This document shows positions 24,935 to 39,100 of a stretch of 64,000 nucleotides of DNA, piece by piece. Under the pieces are notes generated by a model. That model saw only the letters and a program-made list of their open reading frames with translations, had not been told where the DNA came from and did not search any database. Origin of the DNA: Ooceraea biroi (Eukaryota; Arthropoda; Insecta; Hymenoptera; Formicidae); assembly GCF_003672135.1 (NCBI RefSeq), contig NC_039509.1, forward strand, positions 15,572,663 through 15,636,662, read 5' to 3'. A program made the position numbers and the translations under genes. The stretch's first letter is position 1. Each line of letters opens with the position of its first letter.

Positions 24935-25622
24935 CCCAGCAAACACAGTCATATAACAGTGATATTGCCATAATATAACAGAATGTAACACGCAATGCAA
25001 CATGTTCGTTACATGTAATGTATATGTTAGTTGTAATTTCCCCCTCATTACAAAATTGCAGTAATATAACAGTAATATAACGTGTTACTAAACTGTTACT
25101 TAAATGTTATATAAAATGGAATATAATCATTCTTTCTTCCTCTGTCTACAACTACTACTAGGTTTGTGTTTAATTTATTGTTCCTAAACGTTATGCAGAA
25201 GTTAGTACTTTGCTCTTATTTATTATTCGTTCAAAAATGTACCACTTCATTGATAGAAAGGGACTTATAATACAAGTTGTACCGTGCCGTGATCACCGTT
25301 CTTATATATATATATTTTGTATCATATTTTGCATACGAGAAACGGAAGCCATCTAGCGGACGACTCGACATCTGTATGTTAAAAATGGTATATAACATAG
25401 ACATAATATGCAAATATTACAGTTATATAACATCGCATATTTAAGTTATATTACTGTTATATTATTATAACCAATATATAACAGAGCAATATAACAGTTT
25501 TATAACAGTTATATTGCAGTTACAAAGAAAATTGTGTAACTTTAACATTAATAACATATAACAGTTGTTATATTGCGTGTTACTTCTGTGTTATATAACA
25601 GTTATATTTTGTGTTTGCTGGG
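24935..25622. mobile_element. 688-bp MITE with CCCAGCAAACACA ends
   Basis: The 13-base terminal inverted repeat CCCAGCAAACACA stands at 24935-24947 and, inverted, at 25610-25622. Inside both ends are many degenerate copies of TATAACAG/CTGTTATA (about nine ATAACAG or CTGTTAT sites), and the centre (about 25100-25420) is unrelated AT-rich sequence. No open frame of note. The structure is that of a non-autonomous DNA transposon with subterminal repeats; the flanks show no convincing target duplication, so the superfamily is not assigned. Confidence 0.8.
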
Positions 25623-25853
25623 TTAGATCTCAATAACCGCTGAACGGATGAACTTCTAAGTAGGCTCAATGGATAGCTTGGGGTCGAATTATATAATAAA
25701 AGTGTTTTTATTTTTCTTGTACGTGCCCTACGAGCGGAGATATGGCGATGCAAAGTCTGAAAAAGTCTGAAATTGGAAAATTTCATTTAAGAAACGTCGT
25801 CATCGTCAAATGTACAGTCCGTTCTTTTTCGTCGAGATGGCAGCAGCTCCGTT

Positions 25854-25973
25854 TATACCGACCGGCGGAGATGCTGTTGGTATATCCGTGTGACTCACAC
25901 ATAACGATCATATGTAGAGGCTCTATGTGAAAGTCACACGGATATACGGACAGCATCTCCGCCGGTCGGTGTA
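25854..25973. repeat. Compact 42-bp-arm hairpin
   Basis: Arms 25854-25895 and 25932-25973 are inverted copies with about three mismatches, carrying ACCGACCGGCGGAGATGCTG inward. The loop is about 36 bases. At about 120 nt it has pre-miRNA-like dimensions but could equally be a tiny MITE. No known miRNA seed was recognised. Confidence 0.75.
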
Positions 25974-26019
25974 CGACAAGTGTACGACGCGATGTAGTGC
26001 AAAAAAAAGATATATTCGC

Positions 26020-26081
26020 GAGAGAACGAGTGAGAGAGCGAGTGAGTGAGAGGGCGAGTGAGAGAGAGAGAGAGAGAGTGA
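26020..26081. repeat. GA-rich simple repeat
   Basis: Degenerate GAGA/GAGT repeat, directly followed by an AT-rich segment. Confidence 0.85.
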
Positions 26082-26471
26082 AAATTCTCTTAGTATTTAA
26101 ATAATCTAAAAATTACAATAATTTCTTTCGACTGTAATTTACATATGTACAAATGTAGTTAATTAACTTATTCTATACTTAATTCTAATGTTACACGCAT
26201 ACATACAATACACACACGTGTGCAGAACACCCCCCCCCACACACACATTCACAAAAGAGAAAGAAAGAGAATAAGATAATTAACATATTGCGGTCTAAAA
26301 CAGTTTTTTATTCGGTTTAGCAGCGCCAAGTATTATATGTATTAAAATATTTATTCGTATAAAAATATCTGCTTAATATTATTATATCGTTAATTTTTTT
26401 CAAATAAAATCTTTAAGACCGTCTTAAAAACAATCATAAGATGTTTGAAGCCAATCACAGAGCCGCATTAG

Positions 26472-27150
26472 CATTAGTTTTGTAGAGTTCTTTTTTGAAA
26501 GAATTTTTTGTACTTAACATGGTTTTAAATAAGAATCAACAATTAATATCGGCCAAAGAGTAATAATAAAAAGTAATAGATTTTCTGGTTTGCATAAATA
26601 CCCATTGTAGTTGGCGCAATTTGTTAATATCATTAGTTTTGTAGAGTTCTTTTTTGAAAGAACTTCGGGTTTGAAAGATATCATTAGTTTTGTAGAGTTC
26701 TTTTTTGAAAGTTAAAGAAACTACCACATTAAGAGATAAGTTAATTTTTACTTGGTTAATTTTACATTTTTTAAATAGGTTACTTTTTATTTGGTATTTA
26801 TATACGAGATAAGTTAATTTTTACCTGGTTAATTTTACATTTTTTAAATAGGTTAATTTTTGTTTTGTTGGGTGCGACTGGCGCGTGTACTTGGCGCCTT
26901 TTTTCCCTTTTTTTAAAAAAGGTAATTTTTGTGAGATATCATTTCTTTTTTAGGACTGGTAAAATCATTATTAGATTTTTTTAAGAGGGCCCGCCACTAC
27001 CCCCATCGTATTTTCAGTCTGTAAAATACGATGGTCCTCTTTGATTGTTAAGAAAGAAAACAATAAAAATTTATATATAGATACAATTATTAGTTTTGTA
27101 GAGCTCTTTTTTGAAAGAACCTCGGGCGCGTAGAGTTCCTTTTTTAATTA
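26472..27150. repeat. Nested direct repeats (TTTTGTAGAGTTC family)
   Basis: A roughly 31-base unit, CATTAGTTTTGTAGAGTTCT followed by TTTTTGAAAG, recurs at 26472, 26631, 26682 and 27089, with a partial copy after 27130. Between copies three and four, a 50-base block starting GAGATAAGTTAATTTTTAC is repeated directly at 26733-26782 and 26806-26855 with one mismatch. No coding sequence is present. This is a local expansion of non-coding repeat, possibly the remains of one or more AT-rich elements. Confidence 0.8.
27003..27034. repeat. Perfect 12-bp stem hairpin
   Basis: CCATCGTATTTT (27003-27014) pairs with AAAATACGATGG (27023-27034) across an 8-base loop. It is not followed by a T tract and lies inside the repeat nest, so it is probably part of a mobile sequence rather than a regulatory element. 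Confidence 0.7.
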
Positions 27151-30100
27151 TATAACAACAGTTACATGTTGTGTCACTCAGTTACTCAAAAACAAAAAGA
27201 TGAATGAATCTCTCGAGAATATATTTCTTCGACTTCAACATTATTTCTGTTCAATGCCATTATCGTATGCTCAAACATCTAAAATATTAATTAAAAAAGT
27301 ATAGTATGTAGTAGAAAATAGACTGCACAATTACAGTCGGAAGGATTCGCTTAAACGCCTACCCTGCGCTTCGTTCGAATGCGAACGGTGCGGGTGATTT
27401 TGCAATAGAACGATGCAAAGTCGTCGACATTCTGCGCGTGACAGAAAAACGTGTCTGTACTGCAAGAAAACCGGCGATTATCCTGGCTCGATCAAGCAAC
27501 GAGAGGTAACAGGAGAAGTCCGGAATCCGATGTCGAAGGAGAAACCCGGGACACGGACGGCGCGATATCATTCTCGAACTCGAGCGACATTTAAACGATA
27601 CGCGTAAGCAACCCCACCTCGCATTGTAACGGGTAACACAAAGTTGCGGATCTTTCTAGGTCACCGAACAGGAATCGGTGAGATAAGACGGTTAATTAGA
27701 AAAATAACGTGCACGGACAACCGCATAAGTACAATATTTATTGTTAAATACTTTAAAATAAGGCGAGTGTAAAGAGTGTGAAGAACTGGTACACTGTACG
27801 CAAGAAATCGCTCGGAAATGATATCTTTACTCTTTATTGTCGCTATTTGTATTTACCATGACGTCGAGCAAGTGTATAACTGTCTGCGACGAGGTAACGT
27901 TAAATCGTTAAATAAGAGGAATGCAAAAGCGAGAATCTCTACAAACATACGCCGCGCTACCGTTTTCACCTCGGTCGACGCATAATGACGCGAGACGAAG
28001 AAATATTCACGGAATATTTCCGTTCCGGCAGACAGTTTTCTCAGAACATTCTTGGAATACTTATCTTCGTTTGACTGTATTCTCGTAAACACATAATCGA
28101 AATAATCCGGCATCCACAAACAAGAAACACTCTCCAAGTGGCTTTGCTTTCGAAGCACATGGACGCAGCACACAATCATCGACTATTTAAGAAAAGAATA
28201 TTCATATTTCATCTCACAATGTAATTTCAAATATTTCCTTAAAAGCGATTTCGATTCCTTAAAAGAGATTTATCTTTCTTCTTAAAGGTTCAAGTCGTAA
28301 ATAAAAAGCTCAATCTCCCCCTTGGAAAATTCACTCGATGAAGGAACAACAATTCAAACTTCTTTCCTTCCCTCTTACTATTATATAATCTTTCCCTAAT
28401 TTGATCTTCTTTTAGCAATTAAAATAGAAATCGAGTTTCTTCAGCAGAATTATTCTTTCTGGGAGACGTGTCTCGTTCTCGGACGCTTGCACCTGGCCTC
28501 GCATAGAAGCCTGTGGTCATCTCGTTGGCCGTGCTGTTTTTACAACCGAATACCAGCGAGTCTAATGCCGCCGGGGCCGATCCGTCCGTTCCTCTAACGT
28601 TCCCGGTGCAGCCATGCAGTCGCGCGACGACGCTCTGCGGAAAATTCATAAATAATTGATAGACGTTGCATCGAGAACGGCGTAGATGCTCGTCCCTGAG
28701 ACTGCGGTTCAAGTGCTCGTTTATTTGTTTATATAGGTATTTTCTACGATTCCACGGCGATATTGGTAACCATAAGTCCCATCGGGATCGCGCGGCGTCA
28801 GCGTGCGCGCGGCTTTTCTTTCCATACATTTAAATAACATTGTCACTTCCTGCGCCATCAACCGCCGTCGCGATGCGCGCGTTCACAACCCGTGACCTCG
28901 CCCTTAGAAGCAGCAGGAATTTCTGCATTCGATCGAATCGCGCATAACATTATCGGCTGCCGCGCCTCCATCCTCCGCGATCGATCCTCCGTAGGCGCTT
29001 TTCTAGATCGCGTTTACCACCTGTTGAGCCACGCCGACGAGTGTGCTTGTTCGAGTCTGGAACCTTCCGTGGAGAACTTCTTTCTCTCATGTTTTTTCAT
29101 AAATTGAACATCGCTCTCTTTCTCGGTTCAAACCACGATTTATATAATTCATTATTTAATTTAATTACTTTAATTTAATCCACGTTTTTGCGCTAATTAA
29201 AAATGTAATCTTTAGCGATGAAGGAAGGAAGGAAGGAAGGAGGACGCGCTTAAATTGATTTCTAAAGAATCTGTCCCGTTTCTGCAATGCTCTTCTGAAA
29301 AAGAGAAAGGATTCCGGATCCAGGAAATTTTCTTTTATTTACGCCGTTCTCGCAACTGGTGTGCAGTTCTTGTAATTGGCACTTTCTTTCTTTTTCGATA
29401 GAGCTTAAGGGAGACCGGAGATTCGTGTGCGGTGTTTCCGTTATCTCATTATGCGATACCGTCTGGATAAGTGAATTTCGTCGTGACGACGTTCGCGGAA
29501 ATCTCACGGAAGAAATCATAAGTCCCGGCGGCCCGTTTCGCATTCTAATAGGCTCCTTCACAAAATTCTACGGCGCATCGGGCGGGCCAATTTGAAAGTC
29601 GATCGCTGATGAAAATCTGCAAAACACGTGGATCACCTTTTACGAGATACGTTCGATATACTCTCTTTCCCTCTTCGCCGTTCGAGGCATCGATCCATGC
29701 CGGCTCTCGCACACCATTTCTCTTTCTTTGTGATCTGCGATACGTAATGTGCTCTTTCGAGAATTAACGCGTTAATGCAACTATTGATTAAGTAGCTTGC
29801 AAATTTATTGTCGCAAATTGGAGGCTGCATCATTGACCCGATCACTTGCTACGCAAGTTTCTCGATACACGGACACGAGGATGTACAGGCCGAAGTAAAG
29901 CCGCAAATAAACTACGTAGTACTGTAGATTTGCAGACCGATCCGTATTTCGATAAGCCCGGAACATCGTCTAGTCCTTCGCCCCGCGTTCGAGGAACGCG
30001 ACGAGAAATCAGGTCACCGAAACAAACCGATCAAATCGGGCTCGAATTCGGCGCAAATGGATTAGCATGTATGAGAAACTGCGCGTGGCTCACTTTCCTG

Positions 30101-33100
30101 GGCACGTCACCGTTCGTCGAACGGGCAAAAGGATCCGCCACTGACCGTTACTGATGAATTTGCGTGTCAACTTCCGCCGAAACGATGAATTGCTAAATTA
30201 ATTTCACCACGCGCGCGATAGTGTCTCTCAAATATCGCACGACTCTCCAATAAATGATCTAAATTCGATTTATTCTGTTACGAAAAGGAACGTAGCAACG
30301 ATTTTTTTATTAGGAGCAGGAGAATTCTCGGTCCTCGAAGATCGTTACGCGAAGGAACAACATCCGCGTCGTAATTCACAAGGCAGTTCTGCATGCTCCG
30401 AACGGCCGCTTGAAACGAAAAGAAAGTACCGCTATTCTTAGGCCTCGCGATTCTTATCAGCGGCTTCTTCTACATTGGTAATATGCTTTTACATCGTACT
30501 CGAAGAGTTCCGGAAACCTGTGACTCCTGGAAAACGAGAGCACGTGTCGACTTTCGCGTGTCGCGGGAGATCCTGTTGGATGCGCCTTGCATCCTGAAAC
30601 TTTCGCGAGTTGTCAGTCAACGAGTTCAATTAGTCAAGTACGTTTCTTGAATCTTCACAAGGCGATAATTAAGTTTCGGCCCTCTAAAGTCTTCAGACGA
30701 AACAACGATTAATTTGTATTAATATTGATTGATATTGATTAATTTGTCGATGTTGCGCATACATTTGTCTCATGTTAAACGAACTGAACATGATCGGAGC
30801 CACGTTGAGTTACATGATCGATGGATCAAATGCGATAATGCCACAGTAAACGCTTGTTAGCGAGGAGCAGCCGTATTAGGTAATCCTAATGCAATTTCAA
30901 GTCCTTTTGAAACGTGATTTCCATTTCAATCGGATTCACCCTTCAAATGATTTGTGCATCCGCTGTTGATTTCTCAGAGGTGAATAGGTCAATGAGTTCC
31001 GTTTGATCTGTAAAGTCTAAGGCAGAAATGACAGGCGAGATGCATTTTTTTAAAAGGAATTTCTTGGTACCTTTGAGGTACAGGATCAGTGGGATTAGAC
31101 ATCGCCGAGGAATCGCTTACGCGCGATTTCGCCTGGTCGTAACAGAACGAAGCGAAACGAAACGAGATCCCCGCGAGAAACCGTCCTGGACAAATTGAAA
31201 CAAGACAAATCGCCGATTTGTTGGCTTAGTCTCGCCGATCGCTGTTCACGCTCGCGAAGTGAAAGAGAAAGTGACACTGGCCACATCGGGCGACCCCCTT
31301 TAAACGCGAGAAAAAGATCGCGATCGCTCAAAGTGCAACCAAGTAGTAGCGCGTGCTCGCGCTAACGAAAGTCACGCTGATTATGCGCGTTGTCGGCAAA
31401 GCCGAGCTTTCTAAGGAAACGCGTGCCGTCCACAATCCAGAAACGAAGGAGAAAGTGTTGCTAACGTTTGCGCATAATGAATGTAACCTGGAATCGTACC
31501 CTTTCCTGCCACCGATGGTATCTCCTCGTGCGACAACGCTCCGATGAAATCTCAGGCTTTGGCTCTCACCACCTGCCTTCGAATTTCCCCAAAATTTTCT
31601 TCCTGACACCGGTCCCTCTAATCATAGATATTTATCATGAAATATTTATATTAAAAATATATTTCTGCACGTTTCTCGCTCAAAATCAAAATCGAAATCG
31701 ATCGCCAGTTTAATCGGATTAACGTGGACTTTCACAGGCTAGCGTCTACTATTACCGCTGACCTTCTCGAGGATAGGACCTTCTGAGGTGAGAAAAATGA
31801 GGCATCGGAATCGAGTTAGACAGCAACATGTCCTAATACGTCGAAATCGGCGTGTCAAAGAAACTCGTCGTCCTGCTCGAGTCGCGGCCACGAGATCGCT
31901 TGCATCCTTCGTGGAAATCGCGAGCATGGCGCGAACAGAGTGCGCAGCTAATTGAAATTGATTCGCGTGAGTGCAAAGACTTCTAAATGGAGCTCACTAC
32001 TCGCAGAAACCAATCGATAAACGGAGTCACCTACTAAACTCTCAGCCCGATTACAAATCGCATTCGTGCGTCAGCCGCGCATGTATCTATGCGTCAGCAC
32101 GTGTCCGCAAGCGCGTGCGACACGAATCGGCATCGCGCGACCGTCATCGACAGGCACGAGCACGTACTTCAAATACCCCCAAAAACGTCATTGGTTCGAA
32201 TTCGAAACTACGCAAAAATGTTTTCGTGACGGGTCCTTTTTTGGCTTGAATTGGCGAATAACGTTGCGAAATGCAACATTGAACTCTCGCGCGTGTACTC
32301 GAGAAGAGTCTCAGCTCAGATCGGTCGAACAATCCTGAGGACAGACTCGAAGGCGTGCGATGTTAACGCACGTCAGTTTGCAGGCCTGTCTGATACATTG
32401 TTATCTCGAGATATTTCTTTCGACCCTTCGATACACGAGGCATTCATCACGCGCGTTCGTTACTGCACAATTTGGAGGGAACAAAGGTCGCAGGGGAGCG
32501 CGCCCTGACGCGAATCTGTATCCCGCGCGATCGAGTCTCTGTCCGATCTACTGATCATTTTCGCACGTCATCATGCCACGCTGCGATCGAGATACTAGGG
32601 CAACCGCTCGCGAGAACATTTCTGCGGTGGCACGAAAAACGGGGCAAAAAAGGCACAGGCTACCCGTTACGCGACGGTGAAACCCCTCCCTGGAGGGGGG
32701 GGGGGAGGGGAGGCGGTCGGCCGCCCCTCGTCGTAATCGAAAACACGTTCTCCGTTAGACCTAATGGGCTAATCCGCGCTGACAGGTGGCCCCGATCGGG
32801 CGATTTCGAGATTTCCCGTGCAACCGGGTGAGCCGGCCGCTCGCGCGAGGCAATTTCGCACGCGTTTTCCGCGAGACCGGCCGCAAGACTTTCACCCGGT
32901 GCACCGGGCGCGCGCGTTCTCCGACGTTCTCCAATGACGTGGCCGGTCGGCTGGCCGATCGGGCCGGTTCACGTCGTCGCGCCTCTCATGTGCGAAACCG
33001 AGACCCCGAGACCCAGTTTGCCGGGCGACCCGGCGCGCTCTATTAATAGGTGAAATGGTTTCTGGTATCACGGATCCGCTGATAGGGCCGTCGAGCGGCG

Positions 33101-36100
33101 CGATCCAGACGCGAAGGTGGCCGTTTCGAGGTAAAGCGCGAGCCGTTGCCTGCCTGCCTCGTGCTACTAGACGTCGGATCTAGCGGAGATCCATGAGCGG
33201 ACGTCGTGATCAAAAGCACGTCCGCCCATTGCGACCGCTCGACACACTTTTGGCTATTGACGCTGATGCTTGTGTGGATGCCCATCGAGCTTCAATTCAT
33301 CGTGTGTCACCCATCGATAAGAATTGTTGCGCGCGAAACGGAGGAGCTAATCGAGGCACGCGCCATCCGCCGAGTTTCCAGTCTTGCCGAGCTTAGATGG
33401 GATTCTGAGGATTGAGACTTCGCCAGTCGCAATTAGCTATAGTATCATTATTGCTCATAGATGTAATGTATCCTCGGTCCTGTGCTGCGGGGAGGCGCAA
33501 GTCTGTTTTTATCACGAGTCGCGAACCGACTGCAGCCTCGAATTTCGCGTCGCTTCGACACCTACCTCGTCGATCCCCGCATTCGAAAGAAGCGACCTCG
33601 CTTTTACGACGCGAGGCTAATTCACGTTTTCAGACTCGCCGGCGAAGCTCGCTGCCGTCCCGCAACATTACCGCGGCGATATTTAAGGAATCGCCATCGC
33701 CGGACGACTTCGCCGGGTTGATAGCTCGTTAGCCCCTGTTATTTTTGCGCGCCACGGAGGCCGAGTGACAGCGCAGATGAAACTCTCTCGCGTGCACGCG
33801 CGCGCGGCCATTAACTCGCCGTGCGTGCATAAATAAATCATGCGCGGGGCTCCTTATCATCCTACGGGGTAGTCGAGGCCCGGGCGATTTTCGGGACTGG
33901 TTTTTTCGGCGATCCGCCGGGGACTTACGACTCGCGGCAACGAGAAGAACAGCAAGAATATGGTATGCAGATGCGGTAGCCGTGCCCCGTGGCTCGAATC
34001 GCAATAAAGTTACAGGATCGCCATCTGCTGAATATGCAAAAGGACTCCTGGCTAGGTCAGGGGTGTGAGAAGAGGACGCGTAGAAGAAAGTCGACGCGCG
34101 TAGAAGAAAGCCAGGGGTCTCCGTGGTTTGGGTCCAGTTAGACGCTCCCGCGGGGTCCGGCCCCCTGGTACCCGGGGGGCGCGCCTAAAATCCATGTCAG
34201 GATGCTCACCTGATGCTCATAATATGCGGCGATTAAGGCTAAGGCAGACGCATAAAAATGCGGACGACCGAGAGACCGAGTTACGAGATTGCAACTAAGT
34301 CAACACTCGCCCTTCTCGGAGCTACCGACATTGAATATTCAAGGACGAACCAGGAGCAGCCGCATCCAGCCCGCGGCTCGGTCGGCGCTCGCTGGAGGGA
34401 AGGATGAGACACGTCTTCCTCCGGAGGCGGGACGAAGGACGAGGCGCGAGTGCATCTCGCCATGCACTCCGTGCAGAGGGAGATGGGGGGACGGCCGCGA
34501 TATAAAAAGGGATACCGCTCAGAATTTATGGGGCTTAAACTCGTTCTCGTATGAATGACACGCTGTCCAGCCAGCGTTGGGCTATCTCATTAGAAGGTAT
34601 CGATATCAAGGCAGGCGGATGGGTAAAAGAATATTTTTAGAATATTCCCAGAATCCTCCTATCCTCCGATGACTATCTAAGAATATTCTTGTCTTCAGAA
34701 GATGGATGTATTTTCAGGGAATTTTACTCTCTCGGAGTATCTTTTTTTAGCGATTCCTTTCTACTGTATACTGCATTTTTACATAATTCTCCTCTCTCAA
34801 TATTTTTACTTCTCCAGGAATATCTTTTCTACATTCCCAGCTCGTTCTCTCGTCTTCGGATGTCTCAGCGCTCCCAAAGATAACCGAACGGTCCCACCTT
34901 CTTGGTTTCCCTTTTATCCGATAAAAGTGAGAAAGCGGGAAAGGGGATGCCTGGGTAAATTACTTTCATTGTTTCCACGTTTCGTACTTATGTCCGCAGC
35001 GAATCCGTGTAGCTCGATAAACGTCCACGAACGCACAAACGCGGGTCGGTACACGGGCGTGTACGTGCCTTCACCAAACGGATATGTATGCAAGTCAGAA
35101 TTTCATTATGCATGGATTGACCTCAGCTCATGCTTCAATCCTACATCAGCATAGATTGGAATCGAATCGGGCTTTTTTGGATGACTCCTTTTTTTGGCTC
35201 AGTCAGTACGCCCGGCATAATCGGGTCGCCGATAACGCATCACTCGTCTCGTCACACATCCTTCCCTCTCGCAAAGGGTTCTTACAATCAGGCGCTCTTC
35301 ATCATAATGGAAGTTTCCCCGATCATCGGCCGGGGATTATCAGCTCTCACATCTTTACTCGACTCACGTCCCACAATTCTCTACGCTTACCCCGAGGCTA
35401 ATTGATCAGACGTTTCTAACCATCATTCCGAATTAAGCAATTATTTTTTATAAATATTCTCGAGTTTAACATGAATATTATTATAAGATCTGTAAAATAG
35501 TATTTGAAACACGCAAAAGCAATAGAAATTTTCATGAATGTACGATCTTGTCGTTTCTGGAGAAACGCTATGATCGCAATTGGATATGGAGGAGTACATT
35601 AAAATTTATTGCGACGATATTCCGAAACGTGTACGCCGCGCTCGTTGCCACGAGCGAGGATCGACAAAACGGAATTGTATCGTCATGAAAAATTTAGTGG
35701 ACAAATTTCGCCGTCGATCGCGAGAGCAACGTGGAAAAGGCAGCTATTTATCGTTGTCAGCATGCAAATTGGCGGACGCGCCATCAAAAGTCAATGACAT
35801 CGTGATACACGGTGACGCCGCTGCAGTTGTAAACCCGTCTTCGTCGGTGGCATAACAGGTTTCGGTGAAATTTGTACCAACATAACGCGCGCGAGCGTTC
35901 GCGGGATGCTGCAAACGAATACGCGCGCGCGCGCTCTTGAACGGAGAGGAAATCTACCACTCGACCTGGAAGCGAATTACGTCAGAATCGAGCTGGGGTC
36001 CATCGAACCCAGATTCCTCGCGTTTATTGCTTTCCGGCACGTCTGTGGTGGCGAAAGAAAATAACGAGCTGGAGCCGCGAGGAAAGTAATAAAGTGTTCC

Positions 36101-39100
36101 CTGGACCTACGTTCCCTCGGCCTGAAGAAAGAGAGTCGAAGAAAGCACGAGAGGAAGAAATGGAACGACGCACACTCTGCCATCGCGCAAATTTCTTCCA
36201 TAAGAACAATTTGTACGATAACTCGTCTTCCCAAGAGGAAACGTAATTTTCTTTTTAAATAATTTATTTTCTCTTGAAGAAACAGGGCGTCATTTGCTTT
36301 TCTGCGAAAGTGTAAAATTAATTATAAATTAAATGAAATAATAGAGACGTATACTCTTTCTGTTATTCTATAGCGATCGTACGAATAACTGTTGGCGTTC
36401 TACAAACAACTGTTATTGCGCGTCTGACATTTTTCTGATTAAATCCGTATAACTGTACAGTTGTTTACACGCTTGGTAATCGAAATTCAGGGTCAGACCT
36501 TTTTCGAACGGTGATCAGTATCAAAATACGTACAGGAAGTCAAAGACAATCGCAATTCCCTCTCACTGTACGCGTTCTGCAGTTCGCGAAAAACAGCGAG
36601 AGGCCGCGAACGCAAGATACATCGCGGTGTTTGTTGTCGCTTAAAACTTGAGCAAGGAAGTCTCTGAAGTACTGCCTGACCCAGACGATCGAGGGACTCG
36701 TTCATCCCTACTCCACCTTCCTGGTCGGTCAAGGCCAACATCATCTCCCGCATCTCATTAGTCCTTTTTGCACTCAGTTTCATTCACTTATCGCGCAAAA
36801 ACGTACAAACATGTGCGCTCAATGTAAATGCATGCTCCACCTCTGTTTAAAACCTCGAGAGCTCCTAACATTTTTCGTGTTAATTAATTAATACGCGACC
36901 TGATTGCGAATTACTTTGCCATCTAAAATAATATTTGAAATTTCATTTAAAATAACGTTTGTCATTAAAGTTTCAGAGCTTGCCAGGAATGCGGTACATC
37001 CGCTCATATTTTATCAGAAGAAAAGCAACTATATCCAAAAGCAAACAATCCAAGGTATGCCGAACTCCGCAGGATCGAGCAAATTCGTGGACCGCTTTCG
37101 CTGGCTGCATTGGAATATTTTATTTCTACGTCATCAGCGCGTGTCGCTTATGCGAGCAAACGCACGAATCAGAGTGCTCGAATGTAGGGTCATAAATCGC
37201 TTGGTCTTACTAGGCGCAAAGTCCCAGTGCACAGGTATTAATTTGTCAGCATCGATAAACCTGAAGGAACTTCCATTCGTGTGCCGACGAATGTCAAGGC
37301 CAGCATTCTCGTTCCCATTGACCGCGCCGGCCATTACCCCGGAAGAGAGCCCTCGCGAGGTCCAGCGGCTTCAACTACACGCACGACACGGGAAAGAAGT
37401 GTCCAGGAAAAAGAAGCAAGAGAGGTGGCAATGTGTGAGTCTTCGATGTTGCGAGGCTAAAATACCGGAGATTGTTGCCCTCTCCAACACTTGGTCGATC
37501 GTTTATCTAGGGTCGCCTGGGTCGCCAGCATCATTACGTTCCGGATCGTCAAAAAATTCCTATCACGGAAGTATTACGTTGCAGAGAAAGTAAGAAAGAC
37601 GGTGATCCGGGAACCAGCCCATTGATGATGCCATGGTAGCGTTATTAACTAAAATCACCTGCAGATATAGATTTTGGCTTACGATTTCTATCAATCCTAT
37701 TATAAATCATCAAATAATTCCCTCTGATAATACTAATCAACGTTGTGATGCAGCTCGCATCGCAAAGTGCAGCCGGGTCTCGTGACACATTGGGATCGAA
37801 ATTTCTGGTTGCTCCGAGAGTCTTTCGCCGTGTGCAACGTAGCGCAACGAAAAGTTGAACTGCCACAGCGAACATCCCGAACATTCCAGCTGCACTTGGC
37901 CGACGAGGAAATCTGGCAGTGATGATTCATCGGCGCTGCGAAGAAGAAGGAATCTCTCTTCTTCTTGTGCAACAACCTGATGCAACCGGCGTTTCGAGAA
38001 ACGTAGTACGTGCTATCGAAATCATCGTCATTTCATGTATCACTCGCTCTCCAAGCGTGATACACGCGCTCCTTTACCTGTCGAAACTCGGTCACAGACT
38101 ATTCCCGAACCGTATGACGCGTGCGGTGCGCGTTCATGCGTCTGACTCGTGCCTCGACTACGCCATTCGAGATGTTACCGTCGACGAAAGAGACGTGCCC
38201 CGGCAGATCGTTGACACCGGACGAAATTATTTCAGCGAATAAAGCACGGTGATTCTTGTTTCCGCTCTCTCATTCGGCGTTCGGTTTCTCACGGGTAGCA
38301 ATCTCGCGACGAGGAATCCGGTGGCCTCGGCGAAACGTGATAAATTCATCTCTAGAAAAACATAAATTTCAGAAAAAAGGCAAAAAGCGAAAAAAGAAAA
38401 GATCGAGTAAACGTTACCGTTTGTCGGAAGAGAAGCGTCTGGCTGGCGACCGTGGTGGCTTCGCTATAAATTTTCGGAGAACGGCAATGAGCAGTGACTT
38501 TTAGAGCGCAATATCCTGAAGGAGATAAAAGACAATTTTGCAGCCGACGCAAAAACAAGTTCGGCGATACGGCCTTTTTCGCGTGATCGCGAAAAGAGTG
38601 TTATAACGCGAGGAGGGACGCTCATTACGCATCGTCGGGATTCGCCTCTCGTGATCTTCGCCGGTTAACGTTCTAATAGAAGTTAATCCGCGCGTGAGAC
38701 GCCGCACTATCGTAGATATATAAATCGCATCTAGTAGCCGCGCTCAAAGACTGGATTCCTGACTAATGTTGCCGCCGGCTCTAGATAGATGCACGACTCT
38801 CCTACTAAATACATGTCTCCGCCGGGATTCCGCTGACTGACGCCAGGGAAAATAGAACCTCCATTCCTTAATGCGCTCCTCCCCCCGCGTCCTTCCCTTC
38901 GTACGTGCAATTCTCGGCCCCGCGATCAGCCATCCGCAACGTAAGGCGGATAAGGCCGACTTAGCCTTCGTGCGAAGGTATCCTCGCTCTGCCTTTCGCG
39001 TAAACATCCTCCTCGAGAAGTTCATCTCGGAAAACACGCCGATGGACACGGTAATAATTCTTCCAATCGGAGTACAGGTTCTGGAAGCCCGCATGTTAAA

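Noticed and set aside
32200..32215. GGTTCGAATTC resembling a tRNA T-loop (B box).
   Set aside because: No A box, acceptor stem or anticodon arm can be placed around it on either strand.
36904..37593. 229-codon open frame on the plus strand.
   Set aside because: No domain and mixed composition; no supporting exon series was found nearby.
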